Shown in pieces: positions 9,151 through 17,344 of a stretch of DNA of 64,000 nt. This DNA comes from Campylobacter concisus (lineage in GTDB: Bacteria; Campylobacterota; Campylobacteria; Campylobacterales; Campylobacteraceae): positions 248,001 through 312,000 of the forward strand of contig NZ_PIRF01000002.1 in assembly GCF_003049705.1 (NCBI RefSeq), given 5' to 3'. The position numbers and the translations under genes are program-made. Position 1 is the first letter of the stretch, and every line of letters starts with the position of its first letter. The notes under the pieces were generated by a model. It worked only from the letters and a program-made list of their open reading frames with translations. It searched no databases and was not told the origin of the DNA.

Positions 9151-9201
9151 TGTTTTTATATCGGTAAAAATTTGATTTTTTTTAGCACAAAAAGTTTATT
9201 G

Positions 9202-9207
9202 TATAAT
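9202..9207 (+). promoter_or_regulatory. -10 element of yaaA
   Basis: A perfect TATAAT lies 36 bases before the yaaA ATG, preceded by an A/T-rich tract. It diverges from the flgL promoter within the same 139-bp intergenic region. Confidence 0.55.
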
Positions 9208-9242
9208 CCAACAAAAATTTATATATAAAATAGGTAAGAAAA

Positions 9243-9989
9243 ATGGCACTAAAAATTCTCTTTTCTCCAAGCGAAAGTAAAATTTCTCTAAATACGAATA
9301 ATAAATTTAATGGCAAGGATTTGATATTTCCAGAGCTTTTTGACAAAAGAGTTGAAATTTTAAACAGATATGATGAATTTTTAAAAAATGCAAATTTAGA
9401 CGAGATAAAAAAGCTTTTTGGGCTAAAAGAGCTTGAAGAGAGTAAGCAGCTGCGAGAAAGCCTATCTCAAAAAGGCAGCATAAAAGCTATCTTAAGGTAT
9501 GATGGCGTGGCTTATAAACATCTAAACTATCGTGGTTTAGACAATAAGGCGCAAAAATATATAGATAATAATGTTTTAATCTTTTCAAATTTATTTGGGC
9601 CTATCTTAGCAAAAGATGAGATACCAGAATACAAACTAAAGCAAGGTGAAAAGCTAGGTGGCTTTGAAATTTCAAAATTTTATGAAAAAAATTTTAGTAA
9701 AGCGGTTGATGAGTTTTTGCAAAATGATGAGATTTTAGACCTTAGAGCTAAGTTTTATGAAAAATTTTACACTATAAAAAAAGAATACATAACTTTTTGC
9801 TTTATAAAAAATAAAAAAATAGTGAGTCATCACGCAAAAGCATATAGAGGCGAAGTCTTGCGCCAGATAGCAAATAAACTTATAAAAAATAAAGATGAAT
9901 TATTGAGCTTAAATTTTAAAAATTTAAAGCTTATTGATATGAAAAAGGTTAGTCTAAAGACCGAGCTTATGTTTGAAATTTGCGAGTAA
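9243..9989 (+). CDS. yaaA: YaaA-family (UPF0246) peroxide-stress protein
   Basis: A 248-residue soluble protein of the YaaA/DUF328 family. The N-terminus MALKILFSPSESK matches the family's LLSPAK-type opening, and YDGVAYKHLNYRGL resembles the family's conserved Y-x-GxVY segment. In E. coli YaaA limits intracellular free iron and DNA damage under hydrogen peroxide and binds DNA; the Campylobacter protein has, to my knowledge, no assigned role. It stands alone between the divergent flgL and the downstream HU gene. The second half is rich in Lys and Phe, like neighbouring genes, so there is no sign of recent transfer. Confidence 0.85.
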   Translation: MALKILFSPSESKISLNTNNKFNGKDLIFPELFDKRVEILNRYDEFLKNANLDEIKKLFGLKELEESKQLRESLSQKGSIKAILRYDGVAYKHLNYRGLDNKAQKYIDNNVLIFSNLFGPILAKDEIPEYKLKQGEKLGGFEISKFYEKNFSKAVDEFLQNDEILDLRAKFYEKFYTIKKEYITFCFIKNKKIVSHHAKAYRGEVLRQIANKLIKNKDELLSLNFKNLKLIDMKKVSLKTELMFEICE

Positions 9990-10113
9990 ATTTTTAAAAA
10001 AATCGCATTTTTTGTTAAAAAAACGTAAAAAAGAGCTAAATTTAGGGAAAAAGTATTGTATTTTTTTTTAAAAGAGTGTAATATAGCCACATAACTTCTT
10101 AAAAGGATGGTTC

Positions 10114-10416
10114 ATGAAAAAAGCTGAATTTATTCAAGCTGTTGCCGATAAGGCTGGTCTTTCAAAAAAAGATACTCTAAAAGTTGTTGATGCTACTTTG
10201 GAGACAATCCAAGCAGTTCTTGAAAAAGGCGATACAATTAGCTTTATAGGCTTTGGTACTTTTGGTACTGCTGACAGAGCTGCAAGAAAAGCTAGAGTTC
10301 CTGGAACTAAAAAAGTTATCGATGTTCCTGCTAGCAAAGCAGTTAAATTCAAAGTTGGCAAAAAACTTAAAGAAGCAGTTGCTGCTGGTGCTGCTAAAAA
10401 AGGTAAAAAGAAATAA
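10114..10416 (+). CDS. hup: Nucleoid protein HU
   Basis: A 100-residue HU/IHF-family protein. Residues 1-45 form the dimerising helices (MKKAEFIQAVADKAGL). The GFGTFGTADRAARKAR segment followed by VPGTKKVIDVPASKAVKFK forms the DNA-embracing arms, and the tail is Lys/Ala-rich (AAAGAAKKGKKK). The PG-type arm tip and lack of an alpha/beta pair suggest a homodimeric HU rather than IHF. It is monocistronic with a strong terminator. AAAGGA precedes the ATG by about 8 bases. Confidence 0.95.
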   Translation: MKKAEFIQAVADKAGLSKKDTLKVVDATLETIQAVLEKGDTISFIGFGTFGTADRAARKARVPGTKKVIDVPASKAVKFKVGKKLKEAVAAGAAKKGKKK

Positions 10417-10426
10417 TTTCTTTTTA

Positions 10427-10448
10427 GGGGAGCAAGTCTCCCCTTTTT
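10427..10448 (+). terminator. Rho-independent terminator of hup
   Basis: GGGGAG and CTCCCC form a GC-rich stem around a short CAAGT loop, followed directly by TTTTT. It lies 10 bases after the hup stop and before tRNA-Leu. Confidence 0.9.
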
Positions 10449-10484
10449 CCTCTCACACAAAAATTAACTTTCAATCTTACTTTA

Positions 10485-10571
10485 GCCCGAGTGGTGAAAC
10501 TGGTAGACGCGCCAGACTCAAAATCTGGTAAGGGCAACCTTGTGTCGGTTCGAGTCCGACCTCGGGCACCA
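10485..10571 (+). tRNA. tRNA-Leu (CAA)
   Basis: GCCCGAG pairs with CTCGGGC, with an encoded ACCA end. The anticodon stem CCAGA/TCTGG encloses loop CTCAAAA with anticodon CAA. The long variable arm (GTAAGGGCAACCTTGTG region) is typical of class II tRNA-Leu, giving 87 bases. The T arm is TCGGTTCGAGTCCGA. Confidence 0.95.
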
Positions 10572-10580
10572 TTATACGCC

Positions 10581-10607
10581 TAAATACTTTATAAATTTAT
10601 CCGATAT
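10581..10607 (+). promoter_or_regulatory. Sigma-28 (FliA) promoter of the interrupted EF-hand gene
   Basis: TAAATACT, exactly 11 bases, then TCCGATAT closely follows the FliA consensus TAAAGTTT-N11-GCCGATAA and the CGATAT -10 core used in Campylobacter. It lies 31 bases before the ATG at 10638, with AAAAGGA as the ribosome site. There is no competing TATAAT in the interval from tRNA-Leu. Confidence 0.75.
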
Positions 10608-10637
10608 TATCTTCAACATCTTTAAAAAGGACTTTAG

Positions 10638-12407
10638 ATGAATATTACACCTTTAAAATATAACTTTATAAATTTAAAAGATTTAAAAAATCCTACAGAT
10701 ATGCTCCATGCCTTTAAGGATAAACAAGGCTTAGAGATAAATAACGAACAAATTTCAAATTTAAAAGAAAGTATCAAAGCAAGCAAAGTTATAAATGTCA
10801 CTGATGCTGAGATCAAAGAGCAAAATAGGCACAAAATCCTACAAAAAGTAGAAGAAATTTTAAATAACTACTCAAAAAATCTCATCTACAGTAACAATAA
10901 AATCCACTCCAATGAACTTTCTAGAGGCTATCATTTTAGTTAAAATTCCTACTTTAAAAATATAAAAGCTTCAGATAGCAGCAGTATGCTATCTACACTA
11001 AAAAGTGGATACTTAGAAAATACAAAATTTAAAAATTTAAACGATTACGCTTACTCAAACACTTTAAAAACAAAATATGGAGAAGTAGAAGTATTTTTAG
11101 ATATTTACGGCGATAGCGACAAACTTGGCACTACAAAATTAGAAAATAATAGCTATCTTTTTAGCTTTGATAGCAACAATGACGGTGTACTTGACCAAAA
11201 AGACATACTCTTTGATAAGCTAAAAGTAAGGGGCTATGACAAAGACGGAAATGAAAAAATAGCAAATTTAAGCGATGTGATGCCAAGGGTTGATCTTAGG
11301 CAGTTTATCAGCACAAACATCATAAATCACAATCAAATAGAAAGAGAAGAGCTAAATCGTAAAGCAACGATCACAAATAATCCCAATCTTTATGTGGATA
11401 CAAAAGATATTGATTATAGACACTCTTACTATGCCTCAGATCCAAATACTTTGTTCGCTGCAGAAAACAGATATGAAAAGATAGAGAAAAATGATATAAA
11501 TAATTTCTTTAAAAAATATGCCCAAAATGACGGCTGGGTCGATCTAAGACACAATAATATCTTTGGCAAAGATAGCTCTTTTAAAAATTTTGCCTATCTT
11601 AAAGTGGGCTTTGATGATACTGCAAGATTAAGCGAGTTTAATCCGATCATTGAGCCGAGCAAAGACTACAAAAAAGATGAAAATTTCTCATATACAAAAT
11701 TTCAAAAAGATAGTTTTATGAAATTTTACAAAGATTATAACGCTGAGTTTGACGCATATAACAAGATGATAGAAAATCTTGGCAATAATTTAAAGAAATT
11801 TGAAGAAAATGCGGACGCTTATATATCAAAGCTTGAGAAGACAAAATCAGCCAAAATGATCGCGATGGAAAATGAATTTAAACAAGCAACTGGACTTGAG
11901 TTTAGTATCTCGAATTTAAAAAAAGTAAAAAAGGCTTTTATAACAAATGAAGCCACAGCTGCCGCATCTTTGCAAGATAGCGATAGCGTCATAGCTATGA
12001 AGCTAAACAAAGATGGCACCATAAGGCTAAAATTTGATAGTGGTAGAGAGATAGACGTAAAAGAGCTTTATAACGATACTGGCAAGCTAAATACATCAAG
12101 TGAGCTAAAAACTAGCACAAATTTAGAGGCAAAAGAGATGAATAATGTGCAGCTAAATAGCTTGGATTTTAAAGATATTGGCTTCATGCAAGGTGATAAA
12201 ATCGTAAGTCTAAAAGATGCCGGAGCGATCGCTATTGCCAATCTATCTAATAAATTTGAGAGTAAATTTTTAATCAGTCTAAATAATGGCAAAAGCATAT
12301 CTACAAGAGAAATTTATAATATCAGCTATCTTGAGAATGATTTAAAGAGTAAAGAAAAGATAGATGAGAGAGATAAATTTTATAAAAAGGTTGACATCAA
12401 GGCATAA
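10638..12407 (+). pseudogene. Large hypothetical EF-hand protein split by one in-frame TAA
   Basis: One reading frame of 590 codons is interrupted only by TAA at 10941-10943 (codon 102). Coding continues at once (NSYFKNIKASDSSS) in the same frame, with the same base composition. Upstream is a good ribosome site and a FliA-type promoter. The longer part, with an internal ATG at 10986, has a canonical EF-hand loop DSNNDGVLDQKD (about residue 177) followed by LKVRGYDKDGNEK, then a long helical, Lys/Asn-rich C-terminal region. There is no signal peptide or membrane segment, which fits secretion by the flagellar export system, though that is inference. I do not recognise the family. TAA differs from the Gln codon CAA by one base. 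Alternatives are a sequencing error, phase-variable loss or readthrough. Confidence 0.75.
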
Positions 12408-12460
12408 ATTTTGAGAGCAAATTTTAAAAAAGGTTTATTGTAATTTAATCTTATGGGTCC

Positions 12461-12466
12461 TATAAT
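12461..12466 (+). promoter_or_regulatory. -10 element of AEC permease gene
   Basis: A perfect TATAAT lies 39 bases before the permease ATG at 12506. The ribosome site AGAGA precedes the ATG at about 8 bases. Confidence 0.5.
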
Positions 12467-12505
12467 CAATTTTCCGTAAAAATTTAGATTTATAAAGAGA
12501 ATGCT

Positions 12506-13411
12506 ATGAACTTTACTCCACTTTTTGCAATATTTTTTATAATCGCAACTGGTTTTTTTGCTAAAAAAGTCGGCATTGTTGAGCAAAAACATTCTATCCC
12601 ATTTGTGGATTTTGTCCTTTGTTTTGCAATGCCTGCGCTAATCTTTGACAAAATTTACCACGTAAATGTCGATGCCTCGCTTATAAACACGATCCTTATC
12701 GGCTTTGCTTCAACCGCCATTAGCGCCGCTTTGGCATTTGTCATAGGCAGGGTTTTTAAATTTACCAAAATAACAACCGTCAGTATGGTCATGCTAAGCC
12801 TTTTTGGTAACACCCTATTTGTCGGTATGCCTGTCATTCAGGGCTTCTTTGGCGATGCGATGGTAAATGAGGTCATCTTTTACGACCAAATAGCCACTGG
12901 TATCCCACTTTCGATCCTTGGACCACTCATCCTATCTTTTGCCGCACCAGAGAAGGTTTCATTGTTTCAAAATACAATGAAAATTTTAAAATTTCCACCA
13001 TTTATAGCGCTTATCATGGGTCTTATCTTAAAAGAAGTCCCGCTTCCAGATTTTATCTTTGCGCCACTTAGGATGTTTGAAGGCAGCGTCACTCCAGTAG
13101 CACTTTTTGCGATCGGTGTTGGCCTTAACTTTAGTAGCATCACAAGCTCATATAAAGGCGTTAGCGTCGTGCTTTTGTGCAAGATGATCTTACCAGCTAT
13201 CGTATTTTTCATCATATTGAAAGTCTCAGGTATCCAGATGAGCAAAACTTGGGTCGTTGGTCTCTTTCAATGTGCGATGCCGACATCAGCCCTTGCAAGT
13301 GCGATGGTCATAAAAGCTGGACTTGATAGCTCGCTAGCCATCTCATCAGTGGCCATAGGCGTGCTATTTTCATTTATCACGCTTCCAGTTATATATTTTG
13401 TATTTGCGTAA
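12506..13411 (+). CDS. AEC-family (auxin efflux carrier-like) permease
   Basis: A 301-residue inner-membrane protein with about ten hydrophobic segments in two repeats. The AEC hallmarks are the N-terminal FFAKKVGIVEQ, the broken helix LCFAMPALIFDKIY, the asparagine-bearing GNTLFVGMPVIQGFFG and the C-terminal CAMPTSALASAMVIKAG. Family members carry malate, malonate or other organic acids, and the substrate cannot be read here. It is followed by a separate ribosome site and the MxKDx gene on the same strand after 62 bases, so it may or may not share their transcript. Confidence 0.88.
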   Translation: MNFTPLFAIFFIIATGFFAKKVGIVEQKHSIPFVDFVLCFAMPALIFDKIYHVNVDASLINTILIGFASTAISAALAFVIGRVFKFTKITTVSMVMLSLFGNTLFVGMPVIQGFFGDAMVNEVIFYDQIATGIPLSILGPLILSFAAPEKVSLFQNTMKILKFPPFIALIMGLILKEVPLPDFIFAPLRMFEGSVTPVALFAIGVGLNFSSITSSYKGVSVVLLCKMILPAIVFFIILKVSGIQMSKTWVVGLFQCAMPTSALASAMVIKAGLDSSLAISSVAIGVLFSFITLPVIYFVFA

Positions 13412-13473
13412 ATTCACGCTCACTTAACACTAAAGAGATAGTATTTCATCATATTTCATTTAAAGGAGACGTT

Positions 13474-13728
13474 ATGAAGAAATTACTACTAGTTGCACTT
13501 GGTGCTATGTTTATGCTTGGTGGTCTTGCAAATGCTACTGAAATGATGAAAAAAGATGACATGGGCAAAGACGAGATGATGAAGAAAGAGCAGATGATGA
13601 AAGATGACATGGGCAAAAAACCCATGGTAAAAAAAGATGAGATGAAAAAAGACGACATGGGCATGAAAGACGAAATGAAAAAAGACGACATGGGTATGAA
13701 AAAAGACGAAATGAAAAAAGGCATGTAA
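13474..13728 (+). CDS. Secreted MxKDx-repeat protein, Met/Lys/Asp-rich
   Basis: An 84-residue protein with a Sec signal peptide (to about LANA, residue 21) and a mature part composed almost only of Met, Lys, Asp, Glu and Gly, in repeats such as MKKDDMG and MKKDEM. This matches the composition of the pentapeptide MXKDX-repeat family (TIGR02953). The DNA has near-identical direct repeats (AAAAAAGACGACATGGG twice), so copy number could vary by slippage. A strong AAAGGAG site precedes the ATG. It ends 9 bases before a response-regulator gene, indicating one operon. A periplasmic metal- or oxidant-buffering role is plausible from the Met/acidic content but unproven. Confidence 0.85.
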   Translation: MKKLLLVALGAMFMLGGLANATEMMKKDDMGKDEMMKKEQMMKDDMGKKPMVKKDEMKKDDMGMKDEMKKDDMGMKKDEMKKGM

Positions 13729-13737
13729 AGGTGCTTA

Positions 13738-14400
13738 ATGGTTAGAATTTTGCTCGTTGAAGATGATGAAATTTTACTTGATCTCATCAGTGAGTATCTA
13801 GTTGAAAATGGCTATGAGGTCACTACTTCAGATAACGCCAAAGAAGCGCTTGATCTCGCCTACGAGCAAAATTTCGACCTGCTTATACTTGACGTCAAAC
13901 TCCCACAAGGAGATGGCTTTTCACTTCTTTCTTCCTTAAGAGAGCTAGGTGTTAGCGCACCTAGCATCTTTACCACGTCACTAAATACCATTGATGATCT
14001 TGAAAAAGGCTACAAAAGTGGTTGCGACGACTATCTAAAAAAGCCATTTGAGCTAAAAGAGCTACTTATCCGCATACAAGCGCTTCTAAAGAGAAATTTC
14101 TCACATCACAGTGGCGATGTGATCAAAATTTCAGATGAGCTTAGCTTTCATCCGCAGAGCAAGACACTAAGCAAAGATGGTAAAAATGTAAATATCTCGA
14201 GTAAAGAGAGCGACCTACTCGCCCTATTTTTACAAAACAAAGGCAAAATTTTAACCAAAGATGAAATTTTTAATAAAATTTGGAAATTTGACGAGGAGCC
14301 AAGCGAACTTAGCCTTCGTGTCTATATCAAAAATTTACGCCAAATTTTAGGCAAAGAGGCCATTTTAAATAGGCGTGGAGACGGCTACATCTATGTCTGA
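13738..14400 (+). CDS. OmpR-family response regulator
   Basis: A 220-residue DNA-binding regulator. The receiver domain (1-115) has the acidic pair EDD near residue 8, the phosphoacceptor Asp in LLILDVKLPQGDG (about residue 52) and the KKP lysine near residue 101. The winged-helix effector domain (about 125-220) ends DEEPSELSLRVYIKNLRQIL and RGDGYIYV. It is sandwiched between the MxKDx-repeat gene and the sensor kinase, whose start overlaps its end, so it likely controls the local operon. Specific signal unknown. Confidence 0.94.
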   Translation: MVRILLVEDDEILLDLISEYLVENGYEVTTSDNAKEALDLAYEQNFDLLILDVKLPQGDGFSLLSSLRELGVSAPSIFTTSLNTIDDLEKGYKSGCDDYLKKPFELKELLIRIQALLKRNFSHHSGDVIKISDELSFHPQSKTLSKDGKNVNISSKESDLLALFLQNKGKILTKDEIFNKIWKFDEEPSELSLRVYIKNLRQILGKEAILNRRGDGYIYV

Positions 14401-15562
14401 AAAGACGCAAATTTTATTTAAAATTCTATCCCTTTATCTTGTTAGCTCTGTGCTATTTTTAGGATATTTTTTCATCAATGACTACAAAAATAAAAAAGAA
14501 GCGCTCATTTTAAACGAGGTTAAGAGCCTAAAAGAGATAAAAATGGGCATTTACATGAAAGCTAGAATGAATGGACTTGACTCAATTTCAAGTCTAACAA
14601 AAGAAAAAGGCGTGCACGCTTGCATTGTGCTAAACAATGGCGAGAAAATTTATAAAGACTTTGACTGCCAAAAGATCGACAAAAGCAAAAATGTAAATTT
14701 GATCAGCGGCAAGGTCGCGATATTTGAAAAGATCCAGTACATGGATGACAACACCACAGACGAACTCTCGTACGCAGATATTTTTCTAGTTGGCAAAGAT
14801 ATCAACGGCGAAATTTTATCCTTGCAAATTTCGACCACACTAAAGGCACTCTTTTTCTTTTTTGCCCTGCTCTTTGTCGCCCTTTATCTAGCAAAAGTAA
14901 GCCTAAGACCGCTTTATGAAAAGATAGATACGCTAAACCGCTTCATAAAAGACTCCACGCACGAGATAAATACGCCACTTAGCGTCATCTCTATGAGCAT
15001 AGAAACGGCTGATCTTGACAACCTAAATGAGCGAAATTTAAAGCGTTTTAACAACATTAGCCTTGCCGCAAAGAGCCTAAATAACATCTATGACGCGCTC
15101 GTTCATCTAAGCTTTAACCTAGATAAGCCTAGCAAAAAAGAGCCGATAGATCTAAATTTACTAACCACACAAAGGTTAAACTACTTCTCGCCATTTTTTG
15201 CCAAACGCGGACTTAAGATAGATGCCAGCCTAAAGCCCAGCTTCATAAATGCAGACCTTGAGGATATGAGCAAAATTTTAGATAATCTCCTAAGTAATGC
15301 CGCAAAATACGCAGCGCAAAATTCAGAAGTACGCATCGTTTTAGAGCCAAATTTCTTTAGCATAAGCAACACCGGTCGAGGCATCAGCAAAGAGGATCAG
15401 ATGAAAATTTTTGACCGCTATACGAGATTTAACGACGATCAAGGCGGCTTTGGCATAGGGCTAAATTTAGTTAAAGAGTGCTGCAAGAAAAATGATATCT
15501 TCGTAAAATGCCAAAGCAAACTTGATGGCGAGACTACGTTTTCGCTCTCTTGGCAAAATTAA
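14393..15562 (+). CDS. Membrane sensor histidine kinase paired with the MxKDx operon
   Basis: A 389-residue kinase: membrane segment at about 7-27, a periplasmic domain of about 120 residues containing CIVLNNGEKIYKDFDC (two cysteines), a second membrane segment (FFFFALLFVALYLA), then the phosphoacceptor box DSTHEINTPLSVI and an ATPase domain with LSNAAKYA (N box) and GFGIGLNLVKECCKK (G box). I choose the ATG at 14393, which overlaps the regulator by 8 bases. A GTG at 14375 in frame is less likely because the GGAG at 14376-14379 fits the later start as its ribosome site. The paired periplasmic cysteines could sense redox or metals; inference. Confidence 0.92.
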   Translation: MSEKTQILFKILSLYLVSSVLFLGYFFINDYKNKKEALILNEVKSLKEIKMGIYMKARMNGLDSISSLTKEKGVHACIVLNNGEKIYKDFDCQKIDKSKNVNLISGKVAIFEKIQYMDDNTTDELSYADIFLVGKDINGEILSLQISTTLKALFFFFALLFVALYLAKVSLRPLYEKIDTLNRFIKDSTHEINTPLSVISMSIETADLDNLNERNLKRFNNISLAAKSLNNIYDALVHLSFNLDKPSKKEPIDLNLLTTQRLNYFSPFFAKRGLKIDASLKPSFINADLEDMSKILDNLLSNAAKYAAQNSEVRIVLEPNFFSISNTGRGISKEDQMKIFDRYTRFNDDQGGFGIGLNLVKECCKKNDIFVKCQSKLDGETTFSLSWQN

Positions 15563-15652
15563 ATTTAAAAAATCATCCTACTCTAAACAATAAAATTTAT
15601 TAAAAAATAGAATTTATGTCCAAAATTTATTTTTGATAAATTTTATTAATAT

Positions 15653-15658
15653 TATAAT
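15653..15658 (+). promoter_or_regulatory. -10 element of aldehyde dehydrogenase gene
   Basis: A perfect TATAAT lies 32 bases before the ATG at 15691, after a strongly A/T-rich 90-bp stretch. AAAGGAG is the ribosome site. Confidence 0.6.
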
Positions 15659-15690
15659 CCTTTTACAAAATCTTAATAAAGGAGAAAAGT

Positions 15691-17166
15691 ATGAAACTAC
15701 TAGAAAAATATGGGCTTTTCATAAATGGTGAGTGGCGTGACGCAAAAGACGGTGCTACACTTGATGCAAAAAATCCAGCAAACGGCGAGCACCTTGCAAA
15801 GATCGCTGATGCTACCGAAGAAGATGTAAATGACGCTGTACGTGCTGCACGTGAGGCTTTTAAGAAATTTAAACATACTACAATTAGCGAGCGTGCAAAG
15901 CTACTAAACAAGATCGCTGATATCATTGATGAAAACAAAGAGCACTTGGCAAAAGTTGAGAGCATGGACAACGGCAAGCCGATCCGCGAGACGCTAAATG
16001 TTGATATTCCTTTTGCGGCAGAGCATTTTAGGTACTTTGCTGGCGTCATCATGGGTGAAGAAGGCAGTGCAAACGTACTTGATGAGAAACAGCTCTCTAT
16101 CGTTTTACGCGAGCCAATAGGCGTTGTGGGTCAGATCGTGCCTTGGAATTTCCCATTTTTAATGGCAGCTTGGAAGCTAGCTCCAGTGATCGCAGCAGGC
16201 GATGCAAGCGTGTTTAAGCCTTCAAGCGAGACAAGCCTAAGCGTGCTTGAGCTATTTAGGCTGATAGATAAAATTTTGCCAAAAGGTTTAATAAACATCA
16301 TAACTGGTAAAGGCAGCAAGAGTGGTGAGTGGATCAAAAACCATCCAGGCCTTGATAAGCTAGCATTTACTGGCTCAACCGAGATCGGCCGTGATATCGC
16401 CATAGCAGCGGCTCGCCGTATCATCCCAGCCACACTTGAGCTTGGTGGCAAGAGCGCAAATATCTTCTTTAGCGACGCAAATTTAGATAAAGCGCTTGAT
16501 GGCCTTCAGCTTGGCATTTTGTTTAACCAAGGTCAAGTTTGCTGCGCAGGTTCAAGAATTTTCGTAGAAGAGAGCTTTTACGACAAATTTATAGAGGCTG
16601 CAGTTAAGAAATTTAGCACCATAAAAGTTGGCGATCCGCTAGATCCTAGTACTCAAATGGGCTCACAAATCAATAAAAAACAAGCTGAGCAAATTCTAAA
16701 CTACGTCGAGATCGGCAAAAAAGAAGGCGCAAAAGTGGCAGTCGGTGGCAAAGCCTACACAGCAAATGGTTGCGACAAGGGCGCATTTGTCGAGCCAACG
16801 TTGCTAGTTGATGTGACAAATGATATGAGAGTAGCTCAAGAAGAAATTTTTGGACCAGTTGGCGTTGTCATCAAATTTAAAGATGAAGCCGAACTCATCA
16901 AAATGGTAAATGATAGCGAATACGGCCTAGGTGGCGGAATTTTCACGCAAGACATCACAAAAGCACTTCGCGTTGCAAGGTCTATGGAGACTGGCAGAGT
17001 CTGGATCAACACCTACAACCAAATCCCAGCAGGCAGCCCATTTGGCGGATACAAAAACTCAGGTATCGGCCGCGAAACTCACAAGATCATCCTTGAGCAC
17101 TACACTCAAATGAAAAACATCATGATCGACCTAACCGGTAAGGTCAGCGGCTTTTACGCACAATGA
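15691..17166 (+). CDS. NAD(P)-dependent aldehyde dehydrogenase
   Basis: A 491-residue enzyme of the classic aldehyde dehydrogenase superfamily. Hallmarks are PWNFPFLMAAWKLAPVIAAG (cofactor site), FTGSTEIGR, the general-base glutamate in LELGGKSAN, the catalytic cysteine in GQVCCAGSR and the C-terminal EIFGPV and PFGGYKNSGIGRE. The length and motifs match acetaldehyde/betaine-aldehyde-type ALDHs; the true substrate cannot be assigned. It stands alone with its own promoter and terminator. GC content is a little higher and codon use more even than in neighbouring genes, as expected for a well-expressed enzyme. Confidence 0.93.
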   Translation: MKLLEKYGLFINGEWRDAKDGATLDAKNPANGEHLAKIADATEEDVNDAVRAAREAFKKFKHTTISERAKLLNKIADIIDENKEHLAKVESMDNGKPIRETLNVDIPFAAEHFRYFAGVIMGEEGSANVLDEKQLSIVLREPIGVVGQIVPWNFPFLMAAWKLAPVIAAGDASVFKPSSETSLSVLELFRLIDKILPKGLINIITGKGSKSGEWIKNHPGLDKLAFTGSTEIGRDIAIAAARRIIPATLELGGKSANIFFSDANLDKALDGLQLGILFNQGQVCCAGSRIFVEESFYDKFIEAAVKKFSTIKVGDPLDPSTQMGSQINKKQAEQILNYVEIGKKEGAKVAVGGKAYTANGCDKGAFVEPTLLVDVTNDMRVAQEEIFGPVGVVIKFKDEAELIKMVNDSEYGLGGGIFTQDITKALRVARSMETGRVWINTYNQIPAGSPFGGYKNSGIGRETHKIILEHYTQMKNIMIDLTGKVSGFYAQ

Positions 17167-17170
17167 TTTT

Positions 17171-17188
17171 AGGGAGCTTAGGCTCCCT
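17171..17188 (+). terminator. Hairpin after aldehyde dehydrogenase gene
   Basis: AGGGAGCTTAGGCTCCCT forms a 7-bp stem with a short loop, followed by TCTACTTTAAAT. It lies just after the stop. The T-tract is interrupted, so termination may be partial. The remaining 150 bases before the next gene hold A/T-rich DNA with a TAAAAT at 17319-17324. Confidence 0.65.
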
Positions 17189-17344
17189 TCTACTTTAAAT
17201 TCCTTAAATTTTAAATATCTTTTACTAGGTTTTAACTTTATATATCGCTAGCATTACGCCAATATAGTACAGCTATACAAAAGTGTTTTCTTAACACTAC
17301 ATTTTTAAGTTTAATAGACTAAAATTTGGCACAAAGGAGAAAAA

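Noticed and set aside
10253..10531. A 92-codon plus frame overlapping the HU gene and tRNA-Leu
   Set aside because: Shifted frame of HU running through the terminator into the tRNA; not coding.
13449..13787. A minus-strand frame of Ser/Phe/Met repeats opposite the MxKDx gene
   Set aside because: It is the complement of the repeat gene, which has its own signal peptide and ribosome site.
14375..14377. GTG at 14375 as the sensor kinase start
   Set aside because: GGAG lies within this extension and serves the ATG at 14393 instead.
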